NCBI GenBank assembly: GCA_013391845.1
Contig: CP058414.1
Coordinates: 951,501 to 1,015,500, forward strand
Source: Pseudoalteromonas shioyasakiensis
GTDB taxonomy: Bacteria; Pseudomonadota; Gammaproteobacteria; Enterobacterales; Alteromonadaceae
Direction of reading: 5' to 3'
Length of the DNA: 64,000 nt
Each line of letters starts with the position of its first letter. The first letter of the stretch is position 1. Under the pieces are notes generated by a model. That model saw nothing but the letters and a program-made list of their open reading frames with translations. It was not told where the DNA came from and did not search any database. Positions 8,695 to 18,468 of the stretch are shown piece by piece. Made by a program: the position numbers and the translations under genes.

Positions 8695-9114
8695 ATTGAT
8701 CTGCAAGGATGAGTAATGGAGCACAGCAAGGAAGGGCTGTAGGAGTAACGGATTATAAACCGCAAGGAGTTTACAGTATGGATAATGTAACTACGCTCAA
8801 AGGACAACAAGGAAGTAACAAGGCGTTATGGAGTAGCGCACAATGGCAACGCTTTATGGATAAAGTGAATGGAGATGACAGCAAGGAATAAGCTTAGGCA
8901 GGAGCCAAAAAGGATGAAGCTAGCGTAAGGAGGAGACTATATGGAAAAAGTACAAACGCAACCAACACAAGGATTGACCGACAAAGGAGTTGCTTTATGG
9001 AACAAGCAACAGTGGCACGAATTTATGGAACACGCGAAAGCGGTTGCGCCACGAATAACAGGGAAGGCTGACGATAAAAACCCGATGTCATCTTCAGGTG
9101 ACATCGGGTTTTTA
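8695..9114 (+). ncRNA. csrB: CsrB/RsmB-type CsrA-sequestering regulatory RNA (candidate)
   Basis: About 420 bases carry roughly 23 GGA triplets on this strand, mostly as CAAGGA, TATGGA or AAAGGA, and essentially no TCC. Several GGA motifs fall in hairpin loops: ACAGC-(AAGGAAGG)-GCTGT at 8723-8740, TTACA-(GTATGGATAA)-TGTAA at 8771-8790, CTTTA-(TGGA)-TAAAG at 8852-8865, GGC-(AGGA)-GCC at 8897-8906, and GTTGCTT-(TATGGAAC)-AAGCAAC at 8989-9010. A strong terminator ends the stretch. Repeated ANGGA loops plus a terminator are the defining plan of CsrB/CsrC/RsmB RNAs, which titrate the translational regulator CsrA. Two overlapping short ORFs look like by-products of the repeated motifs. The 5' end is inferred, and the symbol is provisional because several copies can exist. 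Confidence 0.82.
9076..9114. terminator. Strong bidirectional terminator (CsrB-like RNA / chemoreceptor)
   Basis: A 15-bp perfect stem (9076-9090 with 9099-9113) extends by a wobble and a C-G pair to a TTCA loop, with A-runs and T-runs on the two sides. It ends the plus-strand RNA and lies about 20 bases beyond the minus-strand chemoreceptor stop. Confidence 0.92.
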
Positions 9115-9134
9115 ACTACTTCAGCAATTTATCT

Positions 9135-11162
9135 TTATAACTTAAATTGATTCACCGTCTTATTTAAAGCGGCTGCTAATTCATTCAAATCACGTGCTTC
9201 ATCCGCCAATTCATGAGCATGATCCGCAGTGCTATTCACTAAGTGATTAATCGCTGCCAAGCTATTGTTGATATCTTCTGCAACCACAGTTTGTTGCTCT
9301 GTCGAAGTCGCAATTTGATGACTTTGATCTTGCACATTTGTCACAGATTGCGCGATATCTTGTAGAGCTTGCAATACAATTTGTGTTTGCTCAACTGAAC
9401 CCTCAGCACGCTCTTGACCTTGTTGCATCATGGTTGATGCTTGTTGAGCAATTTGCTGTAAACGGCTGATCATATTGCGAATATCATCTGTTGATTCTTG
9501 CGTTCGGCTTGCCAGTGAACGAACTTCGTCAGCAACAACCGCAAAGCCTCGACCTTGCTCGCCAGCACGGGCTGCTTCAATTGCCGCGTTCAGTGCTAGT
9601 AAGTTAGTTTGCTCTGCAATTGAGTTGATAACATCAACTACCGCGCCAATATTGCCACTTTCTTGCTCAAGACCCGCAACCACTTTAGATGCTTCACCAA
9701 TGTGGCTTGCAAGAGCGGTCATCACTGATTGTGCTTGAGTCGAGCGCTTAGTGCCATCTGCGGTAATAGTTTGCACTTCTTCTGCCGCATTATTGGTGTG
9801 CTGAGCGTTACGTGAAATCTCCATCACCGTAGTTGCCATTTCTGTTACTGCAGCACTCACACTGTCTACTTGTTGCTTCTCTTGCTGAATTTCATCGTTG
9901 GTTTTTTGCGAAACTGTTTTCAGCTGGCTAGCAGCTTGGCTTAGCTGCTCTGCTTGTGCAGCAGTATTAAGCATCATTGCACGTAGCTTATCGATGAAAG
10001 TATTCATGTGATGGGCAAGTTGACCCACTTCGTCATTACTTTTTATCTCGATTTTTTGTGTTAAATCGCCATCACCTGAGGCAATATCACGCATGATGTA
10101 AGTTAGTTTTGTTAGAGGCTTGGTGATCATTTGCGTCGCCCAAAAGATCATCGCAATGATAATCGCGAGAATGATGATCACAGATGTGGTCGTTGTCATC
10201 ACCGCATCGTTTACCGGCTCATCAATCATGCTGGTCGGTATTAAAATACCGACATACCAATCTAGGTAAGGAGTTTCTAACTCAAGTCGGTTGTATACAA
10301 CATAATATTGCTCACCTTTGAATGTAACAAAGCTGCTACCATCTTTTTGGCTTTTCATCGCGCGGTTTAATTCGCTAAAGCCTGAAGTGTCGCTAAATTG
10401 TTTTTCGAGGGCATCTAAACCTTCTTTACCATTCGGTCCTTCATCAGTTACAGACAGTTTATGACCAGTGCGTTTCGATAAGTGTACAACCTTTTGATTG
10501 CCATCTAGTAGGAAGCCAAAACCTTGGCCATTAAAACGAATGCCTTCAACCATGTCGTTGATATTATTAAGCTGTAAATCAACACCACCAAAGCCTACAA
10601 GTTTATTTTGTTTATTATAAACAGGCTGCTGTACAACTGCTGAAGCATTCCCGGTGGTCAGATCTACAGAAATAGGACCAACATAGAGTTTGTTGATTTT
10701 TAAAGCGTCTTGCCACCAACCTCGTTTGTACGCGTAATAAGGCTGGCCGTTATAATGAGAGGTGCGCTCATTTTCTTTAAAATACTCACCTGTTGTTGCA
10801 GATGCAAAAAAGGCAGATAAGATGTTGTCGTCGTTACCACTGATGCGGACAAAATCTTGGTTAACACTGTCATATCCAGGTTGGTTATCAAGGCTTTGAT
10901 CACGTTCAGTCCAGTTGTCGAACCAATTAACTAAGTGCGGATTTGTCACGAAAGTTTGTACAACTTTACCGTATTTGGCAAAGTAACCTTGCATTGAGAG
11001 TCGCTCACTCTGTAAATAGCTATCTGCTTCTCGTTGAATAGCTTGGCGTGATAGCTCAGCAATATGGTTAACAAAAAAACTAGAGGCGATGATCAGTAAT
11101 ACACTTATCGTCCCGCCGATGAGTAGTAATATTTTTTTTCGTAAAGAGAGGTTATTTAACAT
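9135..11162 (-). CDS. Methyl-accepting chemotaxis protein with dCache sensor
   Basis: The 675-residue receptor has a first membrane helix (about residues 11-33), a large periplasmic region (about 34-315) with the dCache pattern ([48 protein letters not shown]), a second helix (about 320-345), a HAMP domain (about 346-400) and a methyl-accepting signalling domain. The signalling hairpin tip is intact: [20 protein letters not shown] followed by [15 protein letters not shown]. dCache domains usually bind small ligands such as amino acids; the ligand here is unknown. No C-terminal CheR-tethering pentapeptide is present. It is a single gene. Confidence 0.93.
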   Translation of the reverse strand: MLNNLSLRKKILLLIGGTISVLLIIASSFFVNHIAELSRQAIQREADSYLQSERLSMQGYFAKYGKVVQTFVTNPHLVNWFDNWTERDQSLDNQPGYDSVNQDFVRISGNDDNILSAFFASATTGEYFKENERTSHYNGQPYYAYKRGWWQDALKINKLYVGPISVDLTTGNASAVVQQPVYNKQNKLVGFGGVDLQLNNINDMVEGIRFNGQGFGFLLDGNQKVVHLSKRTGHKLSVTDEGPNGKEGLDALEKQFSDTSGFSELNRAMKSQKDGSSFVTFKGEQYYVVYNRLELETPYLDWYVGILIPTSMIDEPVNDAVMTTTTSVIIILAIIIAMIFWATQMITKPLTKLTYIMRDIASGDGDLTQKIEIKSNDEVGQLAHHMNTFIDKLRAMMLNTAAQAEQLSQAASQLKTVSQKTNDEIQQEKQQVDSVSAAVTEMATTVMEISRNAQHTNNAAEEVQTITADGTKRSTQAQSVMTALASHIGEASKVVAGLEQESGNIGAVVDVINSIAEQTNLLALNAAIEAARAGEQGRGFAVVADEVRSLASRTQESTDDIRNMISRLQQIAQQASTMMQQGQERAEGSVEQTQIVLQALQDIAQSVTNVQDQSHQIATSTEQQTVVAEDINNSLAAINHLVNSTADHAHELADEARDLNELAAALNKTVNQFKL

Positions 11163-11275
11163 AGGTGCACGTGTTTTTATTATCGGGTAGAGTTATCTAT
11201 CTAATCATATTTGCACCCAAATCGCTACACTGTTAAGTGAAGGTTAATAATAAATGCTAAGGACTTATTGTATAA

Positions 11276-12046
11276 ATGAGTATTGAAAAGAATAAATTGG
11301 TAGTTTTAGGTGCTGGTTGGCTAGGCCAAGCACTTTGTATTAATGCAAAAGAATTAGCATGGCATGTGCAGGGAACACACCGTAGTAGCGAACATGAATA
11401 TGACTTTCAGCGTCAGTTTGCACTTGAAGACACAGTGCTTAAACACGATGTTTCACTTGAAAATGCATGGTGGGTGTGTGCAATCCCACCACGTAGCCGC
11501 AGTTCAAAAAGTAATTATCTAGCCACTTTGCAAGCAGGGCTTGATCTGGCCAAGCAACTAAATTGTAAAGGCTTTATTTTATGCTCCTCGACAGGTGTCT
11601 ACCCAACTGACAATGGTCAATACGACGAAACTACAGAAATTAATTGTCAATCAGCGCGCCAACAACTGCTATTTGATGCCGAGCAGTTAGTGTTAAATGC
11701 CGGTGGTAAAGTATTGCGTTTGGCAGGACTAGTTGGCCCTGGGCGCGATCCGGGTAAGTTTGTTGCTGGTAAAGAGCTTTCTAGCTCAAGTCAGCAGGTA
11801 GTGAACATGGTACAACAGCAAGACGTGATAGCGGCGATTTTGGCTGTACTTGAAAATTGGTCTAACGCGAGCAGCATTTATAATGTTGTCAATCCGGCGC
11901 ACCCAACAAAAGTGGATTACTACCAGCAAAAATGCTCTGAGCAAGGCAATCAATCACCCACTTTCACAAGCCATGATAAAGGCGAACGAATCATTGATGG
12001 TTCAGCGATAGAGGCACTGAATTTTCTTTATCAAACGCCTATTTAG
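11276..12046 (+). CDS. NAD(P)-dependent SDR/epimerase-like protein (YeeZ-like)
   Basis: The 256-residue protein opens with a Rossmann nucleotide-binding motif VVLGAGWLGQAL (about residues 9-20). It also carries an extended-SDR style CSSTGVYP stretch (about 103-110) and LRLAGLVGPGR (about 146-156), the place of the substrate loop in epimerases. The classic YxxxK is not obvious, as in E. coli YeeZ, which it resembles in size and motif order. It is therefore likely a dinucleotide-binding oxidoreductase or epimerase of unknown substrate. Its stop abuts the convergent hutC stop. A link with histidine use is not implied. Confidence 0.72.
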   Translation: MSIEKNKLVVLGAGWLGQALCINAKELAWHVQGTHRSSEHEYDFQRQFALEDTVLKHDVSLENAWWVCAIPPRSRSSKSNYLATLQAGLDLAKQLNCKGFILCSSTGVYPTDNGQYDETTEINCQSARQQLLFDAEQLVLNAGGKVLRLAGLVGPGRDPGKFVAGKELSSSSQQVVNMVQQQDVIAAILAVLENWSNASSIYNVVNPAHPTKVDYYQQKCSEQGNQSPTFTSHDKGERIIDGSAIEALNFLYQTPI

Positions 12047-12754
12047 CTACTTTTTAAAAGTAAGGTGACCGCCTAGCCGGTATTTACTACCCGGTGAGAC
12101 TAAGCGTGCAAAGCTTACAATACCTTGTGATGACCAGGTTCGGCGGATCACTTGTAAGCATGGCTCTTCGTTATAAAGATTGAGCCATTCACACATTTCT
12201 GGATTTGGCATAATTGCTTCAACCGTGTGACGTGCTTCGGTTAGTGGAGCATTCTGCGATAAATATTCGTGGGGTGTTAGGCTGTGAAAGTCTTGCTGTA
12301 AGTAGTCTTTAGCAAGAGCTGGGTTCACAAAACGCTCCTCAACTTGCAAAGGTTGCTCGTTTTCATTGTGCACAATCACACTTCGATAAACATGGCTGTC
12401 GACCTCGACACCCAGAGCAATCGCAATTGGCGCTATAGCGCTAATTGATTCCATCACTAAAATAGTACAACTGTAGTTGCTGTTTCGTGCTTTAACTTCA
12501 TCGGCAATGTTTTTGATTTCAAGTAGTGATGATTGTGATTTGAAGTTGGCAACAAAAGTACCTTGGCCTTGGCTGCGCGTTAAAATACCGGCATCGGTTA
12601 ATTCACAGAGTGCGCGCCTAGCTGTCATGCGGCTAACTCGAAATTGACTAGTTAGTTCGTTTTCAGACGGGACACGATCGTTTTCTTGCCATTCTCCCGA
12701 TTGAATATTTTCCAGAATGAATTCTTTTATTTGCGCAAACTTAGGAACGTTCAT
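12047..12754 (-). CDS. hutC: Histidine utilization repressor HutC (GntR family)
   Basis: HutC represses histidine-degradation genes and is released by urocanate. The 235-residue protein has an N-terminal GntR winged helix (about residues 1-70, with VPSENELTSQFRVSRMTARRAL as the recognition region) and a C-terminal UTRA effector domain (about 90-230; VHNENEQPLQVEERFVNP, ARHTVEAIMP). It is divergent from hutI, and the palindrome CTTGTATATACAAG between them contains the TGTA-N2-TACA core reported for HutC sites. This supports the specific assignment over other GntR/UTRA regulators. Confidence 0.92.
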   Translation of the reverse strand: MNVPKFAQIKEFILENIQSGEWQENDRVPSENELTSQFRVSRMTARRALCELTDAGILTRSQGQGTFVANFKSQSSLLEIKNIADEVKARNSNYSCTILVMESISAIAPIAIALGVEVDSHVYRSVIVHNENEQPLQVEERFVNPALAKDYLQQDFHSLTPHEYLSQNAPLTEARHTVEAIMPNPEMCEWLNLYNEEPCLQVIRRTWSSQGIVSFARLVSPGSKYRLGGHLTFKK

Positions 12755-12806
12755 TATGAAAAGTTTATAGGTGGGTTAACAGTATGTTACAAGGTGACAT
12801 AATTTC

Positions 12807-12820
12807 CTTGTATATACAAG
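12807..12820. promoter_or_regulatory. HutC operator
   Basis: CTTGTATATACAAG is a perfect 14-bp palindrome, 52 bases upstream of hutC and 76 bases upstream of hutI. It contains TGTA-TA-TACA, matching the known HutC half-site layout, and is placed to control both divergent genes. Confidence 0.8.
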
Positions 12821-12896
12821 ATGAGTTGATAAACTTTAAACAAATTTAAATTTAGGCTCACACTGAGCCTTTAGCAAGCATCAAGATAGGTGAAAA

Positions 12897-14138
12897 ATGC
12901 ACATAACCAACAATGATCAAGCGCTCTGGGATTTAGTGATCACAGATACCAATATCGCCACAATGGATCCTGATGTTGATGCACCATACGGCGCCATTGA
13001 AAATGCAGCTATTGCTGTTAAAGATGGCAAAATTGCCTGGTTAGGTGCACAAACTGATTTACCTGAGTTTGACGCACTAGCCACGCCAACTGTGTCTGCA
13101 AAAGGGCAGTGGTTAACACCTGGATTGATTGATTGTCACACTCACTTAGTATTTGCTGGTAGCCGCGCAGAAGAATTTGAGCAGCGTTTACAAGGTGTAA
13201 GCTATGAACAAATCGCTGCAAAGGGGGGCGGTATTGCAAGTACGGTACGTGCAACCCGAGAAGCCGACCACGAAACCTTATTTGTTAGTGCAAAAGAGCG
13301 TTTAAATGCGTTATACGCAGAAGGCGTGACTACGGTAGAGATTAAATCGGGTTATGGCCTTGATTGCGAAAACGAAATTAAACTACTTGAAGTGGCTCGT
13401 TTACTCGGTGAAAATCACCCGGTTGATGTTAAAACCACCTTTTTAGGTGCTCACGCGTTACCGCCTGAATATAAAGGCCGTAGCGATGAGTATATTGACT
13501 TGGTGTGCGGTGAGATGCTTGACCGTGTTGTTGAGGCTGATTTAGCTGATGCGGTTGATGCATTTTGTGAAAACGTTGGCTTTAGTAACGAGCAAACTCG
13601 CCGTGTGTTTGAAGCGGCTAAAAAGCACAACTTACCGGTTAAGTTGCACGCTGAGCAGCTATCTAATCAACATGGTGCAGAGCTTGTTGCAGAATTTAAT
13701 GGCTTATCTGCTGATCATATTGAACACTTAGATGAAGCAGGCATTCAAGCAATGGCCAAAGCAGGCACTGCTGCGGTATTGTTGCCTGGTGCATTTTACT
13801 TTTTACGCGAAACAAAGTATCCGCCAATTGAACTACTCCAGCAGTATCAAGTTCCTATCGCTATTTCAACTGACTTTAACCCAGGGACTTCACCATTATG
13901 TTCATTGCACTTAATGATGAATATGGCATGTACTATTTTCCGCATGACGCCTGAACAAGCATTAGCAGGGGTAACGCGCAACGCCGCAGGTGCTTTAGGT
14001 CTTGATGACCGTGGAGTGTTAAAAGTAGGTGCTCGGGCTGATATTGCCCACTGGCAAATATCCCATCCAGCACAATTAAGTTACCAGTTTGGCGTAAATA
14101 AACTGTTAAATCTGTGGATTTTGGGTAGACTTAGTTAG
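12897..14138 (+). CDS. hutI: Imidazolonepropionase HutI
   Basis: HutI hydrolyses 4-imidazolone-5-propionate to N-formimidoyl-L-glutamate, the third step of histidine degradation. The 413-residue product shows the amidohydrolase metal site [15 protein letters not shown] (about residues 76-90), substrate-loop residues in EIKSGYGLD, the zinc ligand His in VKLHAEQLS, and [14 protein letters not shown] near residues 321-334. Length is typical. It sits downstream of the HutC operator. No hutH or hutU is in the window; hutG lies 2 kb away on the other strand. Confidence 0.96.
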   Translation: MHITNNDQALWDLVITDTNIATMDPDVDAPYGAIENAAIAVKDGKIAWLGAQTDLPEFDALATPTVSAKGQWLTPGLIDCHTHLVFAGSRAEEFEQRLQGVSYEQIAAKGGGIASTVRATREADHETLFVSAKERLNALYAEGVTTVEIKSGYGLDCENEIKLLEVARLLGENHPVDVKTTFLGAHALPPEYKGRSDEYIDLVCGEMLDRVVEADLADAVDAFCENVGFSNEQTRRVFEAAKKHNLPVKLHAEQLSNQHGAELVAEFNGLSADHIEHLDEAGIQAMAKAGTAAVLLPGAFYFLRETKYPPIELLQQYQVPIAISTDFNPGTSPLCSLHLMMNMACTIFRMTPEQALAGVTRNAAGALGLDDRGVLKVGARADIAHWQISHPAQLSYQFGVNKLLNLWILGRLS

Positions 14139-14157
14139 ATAAGTTTTATTACGCAGT

Positions 14158-15933
14158 TTGGATTACATGTCATTGATTTTTAGTTTAGCGAGTAGTACTC
14201 AACTCGTAAATTTAACAAGTGATGTTGTGCCAGTGTTTTTAGCTGGTAGTGTCTTTATGGCAATGATTTGTGCCTTATGCGTAACCCATAATCCTATCTT
14301 GAGACTTAGCCTAGTCGTTAATGGCGTTCTAGGTTTAGCTATCCTAAGTTTAGGATTACCTTGGCTGGTTATATTGCTTGCTTTAAGTTTATGTTTTCAT
14401 TTATGGCAAGCATTTCGTACCACAAATTGGCTTGCCATTATTTTGAGTGTGGCTAGTGCTATTTTATTTGCTGTTTTATATTCAGCCCACCTATTACTCG
14501 ATATAGCTTTATATTGGCTTGTTTTCTCTGTTGTCATTTTATCTATCTCGGGCTTTTTTAATTACGAAGAGCCCGAAGATGAAGAGCTGGTTGAGGTTGA
14601 GCCCTTGTATCACGATGAGTTAGATGCGACCCCACTCACAGGCTTACCTGATCGTAATGCACTTAGAAATAGCTTTGTTGCATGGACTGAAGAGCACTCA
14701 GCGAACTGCGCACTAGTGATGATCCGCCTTGAAGGTTTTAACGATGTTAACCAGCATATTGGTCGTGACTTTGGTGATTTGTTATTAGCACAATCGGCTA
14801 CACGAATTAAACAACAACTCAATGCTAATGCTGTTCTTAGTGTGGCAAGTAATACAGGTAGTGCTGAAAAGTTGGCGCATTTAGGGGGGTTAAATTTTGC
14901 GTTTATTTGCTCACTTGAAGAACAAAAACATCTTCACGAGCAGTTGATCAGCCAAATTAGGCAAGTCACACTAAAACCATTTAACGTTGCTAATTGCACC
15001 ATTGAAGTGAAAGTGCGTGCTAGTTATGTGAACTGCGACGAGCCAGACTATAGCTTCGAAAATCTAATTTCATTTGCCAACCTTGCCCTTGACTCAAACC
15101 CTGAGCGAGCAATTGTGCCTTATCACCCGCAAATGATGATCGAGCAATTAGAACAACAAGCACGATTGCGCGAGTTAGCACATCTAGATTTTGCCAGCGA
15201 ACTTGAATTGTATTTTCAGCCGGTTATCCGCAATAGCGACGAGCAAATTGAATTTTTAGAATTGCTGTTGCGTTGGCAACACCCTAAACAAGGCATTCTT
15301 TCAGCGAATAAATTTATTGATGATATTCGTGTCGCTGGGCTTAGCTACCCCGTTGCTGCCTACGTTATTGAGCGCGCTGCCGAACTAGCTATGGCGCTGC
15401 GTATGGAAGGTATTGAATTACCTCTTAGTATCAATGTGTTTGGCCCTGAAATGCTGCATGAAGAGTTTATTGAGTTTGTTGATCGCATTATGGCTGAGCA
15501 CCGCTTAGAACCGGGTGATTTAATCATTGAATGCCCGCTCGATTTATTTATGAACTTAGATGAGCAGGGTAAAGCTATGGTTGCAAGGCTAAGTAGTATT
15601 GGCATCAAATTGTGTATTGATGGATTTGGTGACACACCTATTTGGCTTGCTAAATTACCTAACCTCAATGTTGAGTATATTAAAGTGGCTGCATCACTAA
15701 CCGCTGACTTTGCCCATCAAAGCCAAGTTCGCAGTCTGGTTTCTGGCATGGTGGATATGCACAGTCAAAACAATGCGAAAGTAATTTGTGAAGGGGTAGA
15801 AACCATAGAACAGCTTAAATTTGTTAAGTCGCTGAACACCTACGCCGCACAGGGCTATTACTTTAATTACCCGCTTAGCAGCGTAGGTATGATGTCATGG
15901 TTAAAACAGTGGCGGTTAGAGCATCAGGGTTGA
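14158..15933 (+). CDS. Membrane protein with degenerate GGDEF and EAL domains
   Basis: The 591-residue protein has a hydrophobic N-terminal part with about five membrane helices (residues 1-140), a cytoplasmic GGDEF-like domain (about 155-330) and an EAL domain (about 345-590). The GGDEF motif is replaced by GGLNF (243-247), so cyclase activity is unlikely. In the EAL domain the signature is ELL (368-370), the metal-binding DDFG is DGFG (488-491), and the catalytic Asp of the KID motif is Ala (511), while CEGVET and AAQGYYF persist. A c-di-GMP sensor or protein-interaction role is more likely than phosphodiesterase activity. It starts 20 bases after hutI, which is probably chance adjacency. 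Confidence 0.85.
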   Translation: MDYMSLIFSLASSTQLVNLTSDVVPVFLAGSVFMAMICALCVTHNPILRLSLVVNGVLGLAILSLGLPWLVILLALSLCFHLWQAFRTTNWLAIILSVASAILFAVLYSAHLLLDIALYWLVFSVVILSISGFFNYEEPEDEELVEVEPLYHDELDATPLTGLPDRNALRNSFVAWTEEHSANCALVMIRLEGFNDVNQHIGRDFGDLLLAQSATRIKQQLNANAVLSVASNTGSAEKLAHLGGLNFAFICSLEEQKHLHEQLISQIRQVTLKPFNVANCTIEVKVRASYVNCDEPDYSFENLISFANLALDSNPERAIVPYHPQMMIEQLEQQARLRELAHLDFASELELYFQPVIRNSDEQIEFLELLLRWQHPKQGILSANKFIDDIRVAGLSYPVAAYVIERAAELAMALRMEGIELPLSINVFGPEMLHEEFIEFVDRIMAEHRLEPGDLIIECPLDLFMNLDEQGKAMVARLSSIGIKLCIDGFGDTPIWLAKLPNLNVEYIKVAASLTADFAHQSQVRSLVSGMVDMHSQNNAKVICEGVETIEQLKFVKSLNTYAAQGYYFNYPLSSVGMMSWLKQWRLEHQG

Positions 15934-16043
15934 GTTAGCGAGTTTCAAGAGTAAAGTTAGCGAGCAGTTTGACTCGTTACATCGCGTTTTATCTCGAATC
16001 TTGCTTCCAATTTAAGTGACGCGGCATAAAGCCGCTGATACAG

Positions 16044-16070
16044 GTAGGCGTGAAACTTGTTTCGCGCGTC
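16044..16070 (+). repeat. Dispersed hairpin repeat GTAGGCGTGAAA...TTTCGCGCG (copy 2)
   Basis: It has the same stem as the copy at 5711-5736 with loop CTTG in place of TTTA. A GCGGC-ATAAA-GCCGC hairpin precedes it at 16021-16035. It lies in the 233-bp intergenic region between convergent genes, which otherwise shows only a repeated CTGACCGCT motif (16070-16100). Confidence 0.65.
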
Positions 16071-16166
16071 TGACCGCTGAAGGCTGAGAGCTGACCGCTT
16101 CTATGTGTTGAGTATCGCTTCGCTCGACCCGACCTCCCCAAAAATCAGCCGTTACATAGCTTCTTT

Positions 16167-17216
16167 CTAACTTGCCTCTCTCGCCTGCAAATACGCATTC
16201 ACCAAGGCTGTGATGATTTGGCCGGCATCGTTCATTCCAGCTTCTAAACCTACTGGGTGTTGCGATGGTGCGCCTTCACATAAATGTAAGTAGTGAGCGG
16301 TTGTTTGACTGGCAGCTAAATGCACAAAATGTTCTGCATCACTAACACTGAAACCACAGTTAGTATAAGCACTTACAGGCATTAATGAGATGCTGTCTAG
16401 GTCTAATTCTACTCCAAGCGGTGCATTATCAAACTGAGCTAAAGCATGTTTACATGCTGAAGATAAATCGACTTTGCGACGGACCTGAATGTCTTGATAG
16501 CTATCAAACGTGAAGTTTGCGTTAGTCAGGGCATCCATAATCGCTTGGTTATTTTTAAATTCGTGTAAACCCATGACATGATAATCAGCAAGGTGGTTTT
16601 CGCTGTACGCATATCTAAAGCCATTGCCGCTATGACGGCCTTCACACTCTCTGAAATCAGCATGAGGGTCTAAGTTAATAGCGTTCACTGGTTTGCCATG
16701 TTGCTTACTAAGGGCACGTAATATGCCCAGGCAGTTGTTATGGCCGCCGCCAATTACAATTGGTTCAAGGCCTGCTGCAAAAATCATTGCAAGTACTTGC
16801 TCAACGCGAGTGTCGATATCGCCGCACAGTTCACGAAGTTTGGCTAAGTCTGCTTCGTTTTTATTATCAAGGTTAATAGCCTGTTGGTTTAAATCGTCAA
16901 GGTCAACTTCGCCAAGTAGCAGCACACGTTCATGATTTAAAAACTGATTATGCGTTTGGTTTAAAAAGCGCTTTAAAAAAGCCTGCCATGCTTGCCCAGA
17001 GCCACCATTGCCTAAGTTAGCTCGAGGTCCAATATCTTCACATACGCCAACTAAAACATAGCGAATACCGAATTGTTTTGCATCGATGAGGGCTTGTGGG
17101 GCATTAACTTGAGTGTCGAGAAGGGCAAGGGCTTGCCAAGCTTTAAGTTCGTTAGCGCGGCGAGCACATAAGTGCCTCACCGCCGCTTCATCATAAATTT
17201 TAAGGTAATTTGTCAC
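16167..17216 (-). CDS. hutG: Formimidoylglutamase HutG (ureohydrolase family)
   Basis: HutG hydrolyses N-formimidoyl-L-glutamate to glutamate and formamide, ending the histidine pathway. The 349-residue protein has the arginase-fold manganese-site motifs GGGHNN (about residues 156-161), LDPHADFRECEGRHSGNGF (about 181-199) and ELDLDSI (about 268-274). The pathway assignment rests on these motifs and on proximity to hutC/hutI; agmatinase or arginase are alternatives. It lies 5 bases downstream of rraA on the same strand, so the two are probably co-transcribed. Confidence 0.85.
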   Translation of the reverse strand: MTNYLKIYDEAAVRHLCARRANELKAWQALALLDTQVNAPQALIDAKQFGIRYVLVGVCEDIGPRANLGNGGSGQAWQAFLKRFLNQTHNQFLNHERVLLLGEVDLDDLNQQAINLDNKNEADLAKLRELCGDIDTRVEQVLAMIFAAGLEPIVIGGGHNNCLGILRALSKQHGKPVNAINLDPHADFRECEGRHSGNGFRYAYSENHLADYHVMGLHEFKNNQAIMDALTNANFTFDSYQDIQVRRKVDLSSACKHALAQFDNAPLGVELDLDSISLMPVSAYTNCGFSVSDAEHFVHLAASQTTAHYLHLCEGAPSQHPVGLEAGMNDAGQIITALVNAYLQAREAS

Positions 17217-17221
17217 CGAGA

Positions 17222-17719
17222 TTAGTCTTCTATTATTTCTAACTCTAATTCTTCAGCAGATAATATAATACCGGTGCTATCAGCGTAAACAAAGTCGTCA
17301 TCAAAGAAAGATACGCCTGCGAAGTTAACGCCAATGCCATCTTCACCTGCACCTTCACTATCTGCAGCAACAGGAATAGACGCAATTGCTTGAATGCCTA
17401 AGTCTAGCTCTTCAAGTTCATCAACATGGCGAATTGCACCGTAAACGATAATGCCTTGCCAGTTGTTTTCTAATGCGATTTCAGCCAGCTCTATATCAAT
17501 AAGGGCGCGTCGGGTTGAGCCACCACCATCAATCAATAACACGCTGTCGGTACCATCGGTTGATAAAATCTCGCGGATCAGCTCGTTATTTTCAAAGCAT
17601 TTAACGGTTTTGACTCGACCACTAAAGCTTGGGCGTCCACCAAAATTGATAAACATTGGTTCGAGCACATCAACCACATCTGCAAAGTGGTCGCATAAAT
17701 CAGAAGTGCTGTAATCCAT
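17222..17719 (-). CDS. rraA: Regulator of ribonuclease activity A (RraA)
   Basis: RraA binds RNase E and inhibits its endonuclease activity, changing the mRNA decay pattern. From the chosen ATG at 17719 the protein is 165 residues, close to E. coli's 161, and begins [12 protein letters not shown]. The family stretches [41 protein letters not shown] and [20 protein letters not shown] are clear. A longer in-frame start exists at 17773, but AGAGGA before 17719 and the family N-terminus favour the shorter form. Confidence 0.93.
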   Translation of the reverse strand: MDYSTSDLCDHFADVVDVLEPMFINFGGRPSFSGRVKTVKCFENNELIREILSTDGTDSVLLIDGGGSTRRALIDIELAEIALENNWQGIIVYGAIRHVDELEELDLGIQAIASIPVAADSEGAGEDGIGVNFAGVSFFDDDFVYADSTGIILSAEELELEIIED

Positions 17720-17931
17720 TTTTTCATCCTCTAAAGAGACTGTCTGTTTAGTACTCAGTATACCCTGATACAACTCAATAACAACGACTTAATAGCGGTT
17801 TATTAGTTTAAATCAAAGGAATCTCGTTATCGCAACATTAGTGTCTCAAAAGCGTCACCTAATTGTTATTTTTAGCGCCTAAGCTGAGATGAGTATAAAA
17901 ATTAGACGCAAAGTATGATAAGGAGCTCACC

Positions 17932-18468
17932 ATGGCAAACAACATACTTACTAAATTGGCAAAAGTGGATGAACAGCTGTTTTTAAGTGTGTTTAATGAT
18001 GCTTCGCCAATTTGGCTCAGAAGATCAGCGCTCGGGTTTTCGAAAAGTGGCGATGGCGGACTTTACGTAATGTTGTTTTTTGGTTTTTGGTGGTTTACCG
18101 AGCAGCTGCATTTTCAGCAACTTGCGATGAGTATATTGGTGGGCTTTGCAATTGAGCGGCCTATTTACTTTTTAGCTAAAAAGCGGATTGCGCGGGTAAG
18201 GCCTTGCGATTGCTTAGTGCAAGGCGCTTATTTAGTACCAAGTGATCAGTTTAGCTTACCGTCAGGACATAGTGCAGGGGCATTTGTGGTGGCGACTATT
18301 TTGACTATGTATTTTCCTGAATTTGCTGTGCTGTGGTTGATGTGGGCATCAGGGGTGGCGGCATCAAGGGTGATTATTGGTGTGCATTACCCCGCTGATG
18401 TAGTGATTGGTGCAGTGATGGGATCAAGTTGTGCAGTATTAGCAGTGATGGTGGTGGAATCTATATGA
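17932..18468 (+). CDS. PAP2-family phosphatase (lipid phosphatase)
   Basis: The 178-residue membrane protein carries the three PAP2 signature motifs in order: K-x6-RP in KKRIARVRP (about residues 83-91), PSGH in LPSGHSAGAF (about 109-118), and SR-x5-H-x3-D in ASRVIIGVHYPADV (about 143-156). Such enzymes dephosphorylate undecaprenyl pyrophosphate, phosphatidylglycerophosphate or related lipids at the membrane; the substrate is not evident. ATAAGGAG precedes the ATG. The stop overlaps the next gene's start in an ATGA junction, suggesting translational coupling with the glycosyltransferase. Confidence 0.88.
   Translation: MANNILTKLAKVDEQLFLSVFNDASPIWLRRSALGFSKSGDGGLYVMLFFGFWWFTEQLHFQQLAMSILVGFAIERPIYFLAKKRIARVRPCDCLVQGAYLVPSDQFSLPSGHSAGAFVVATILTMYFPEFAVLWLMWASGVAASRVIIGVHYPADVVIGAVMGSSCAVLAVMVVESI

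Noticed and set aside
8709..8891. Small ORF (60 codons, or 37 from ATG 8778 with AAGGAG) with ALW..AQWQRFM motif
   Set aside because: It lies wholly inside the GGA-repeat RNA candidate; its apparent ribosome-binding sites and its similarity to the next ORF follow from repeated TATGGA/AAGGA hairpins.
8941..9150. Small ORF (69 codons) with ALWNKQQWHEFM, resembling the previous one
   Set aside because: It runs through the terminator stem at 9076-9114 and stops beyond it, so the transcript would end before a stop codon. An ArfA-like non-stop design was considered, but no ArfA motif is present; an RNA gene explains the region better.
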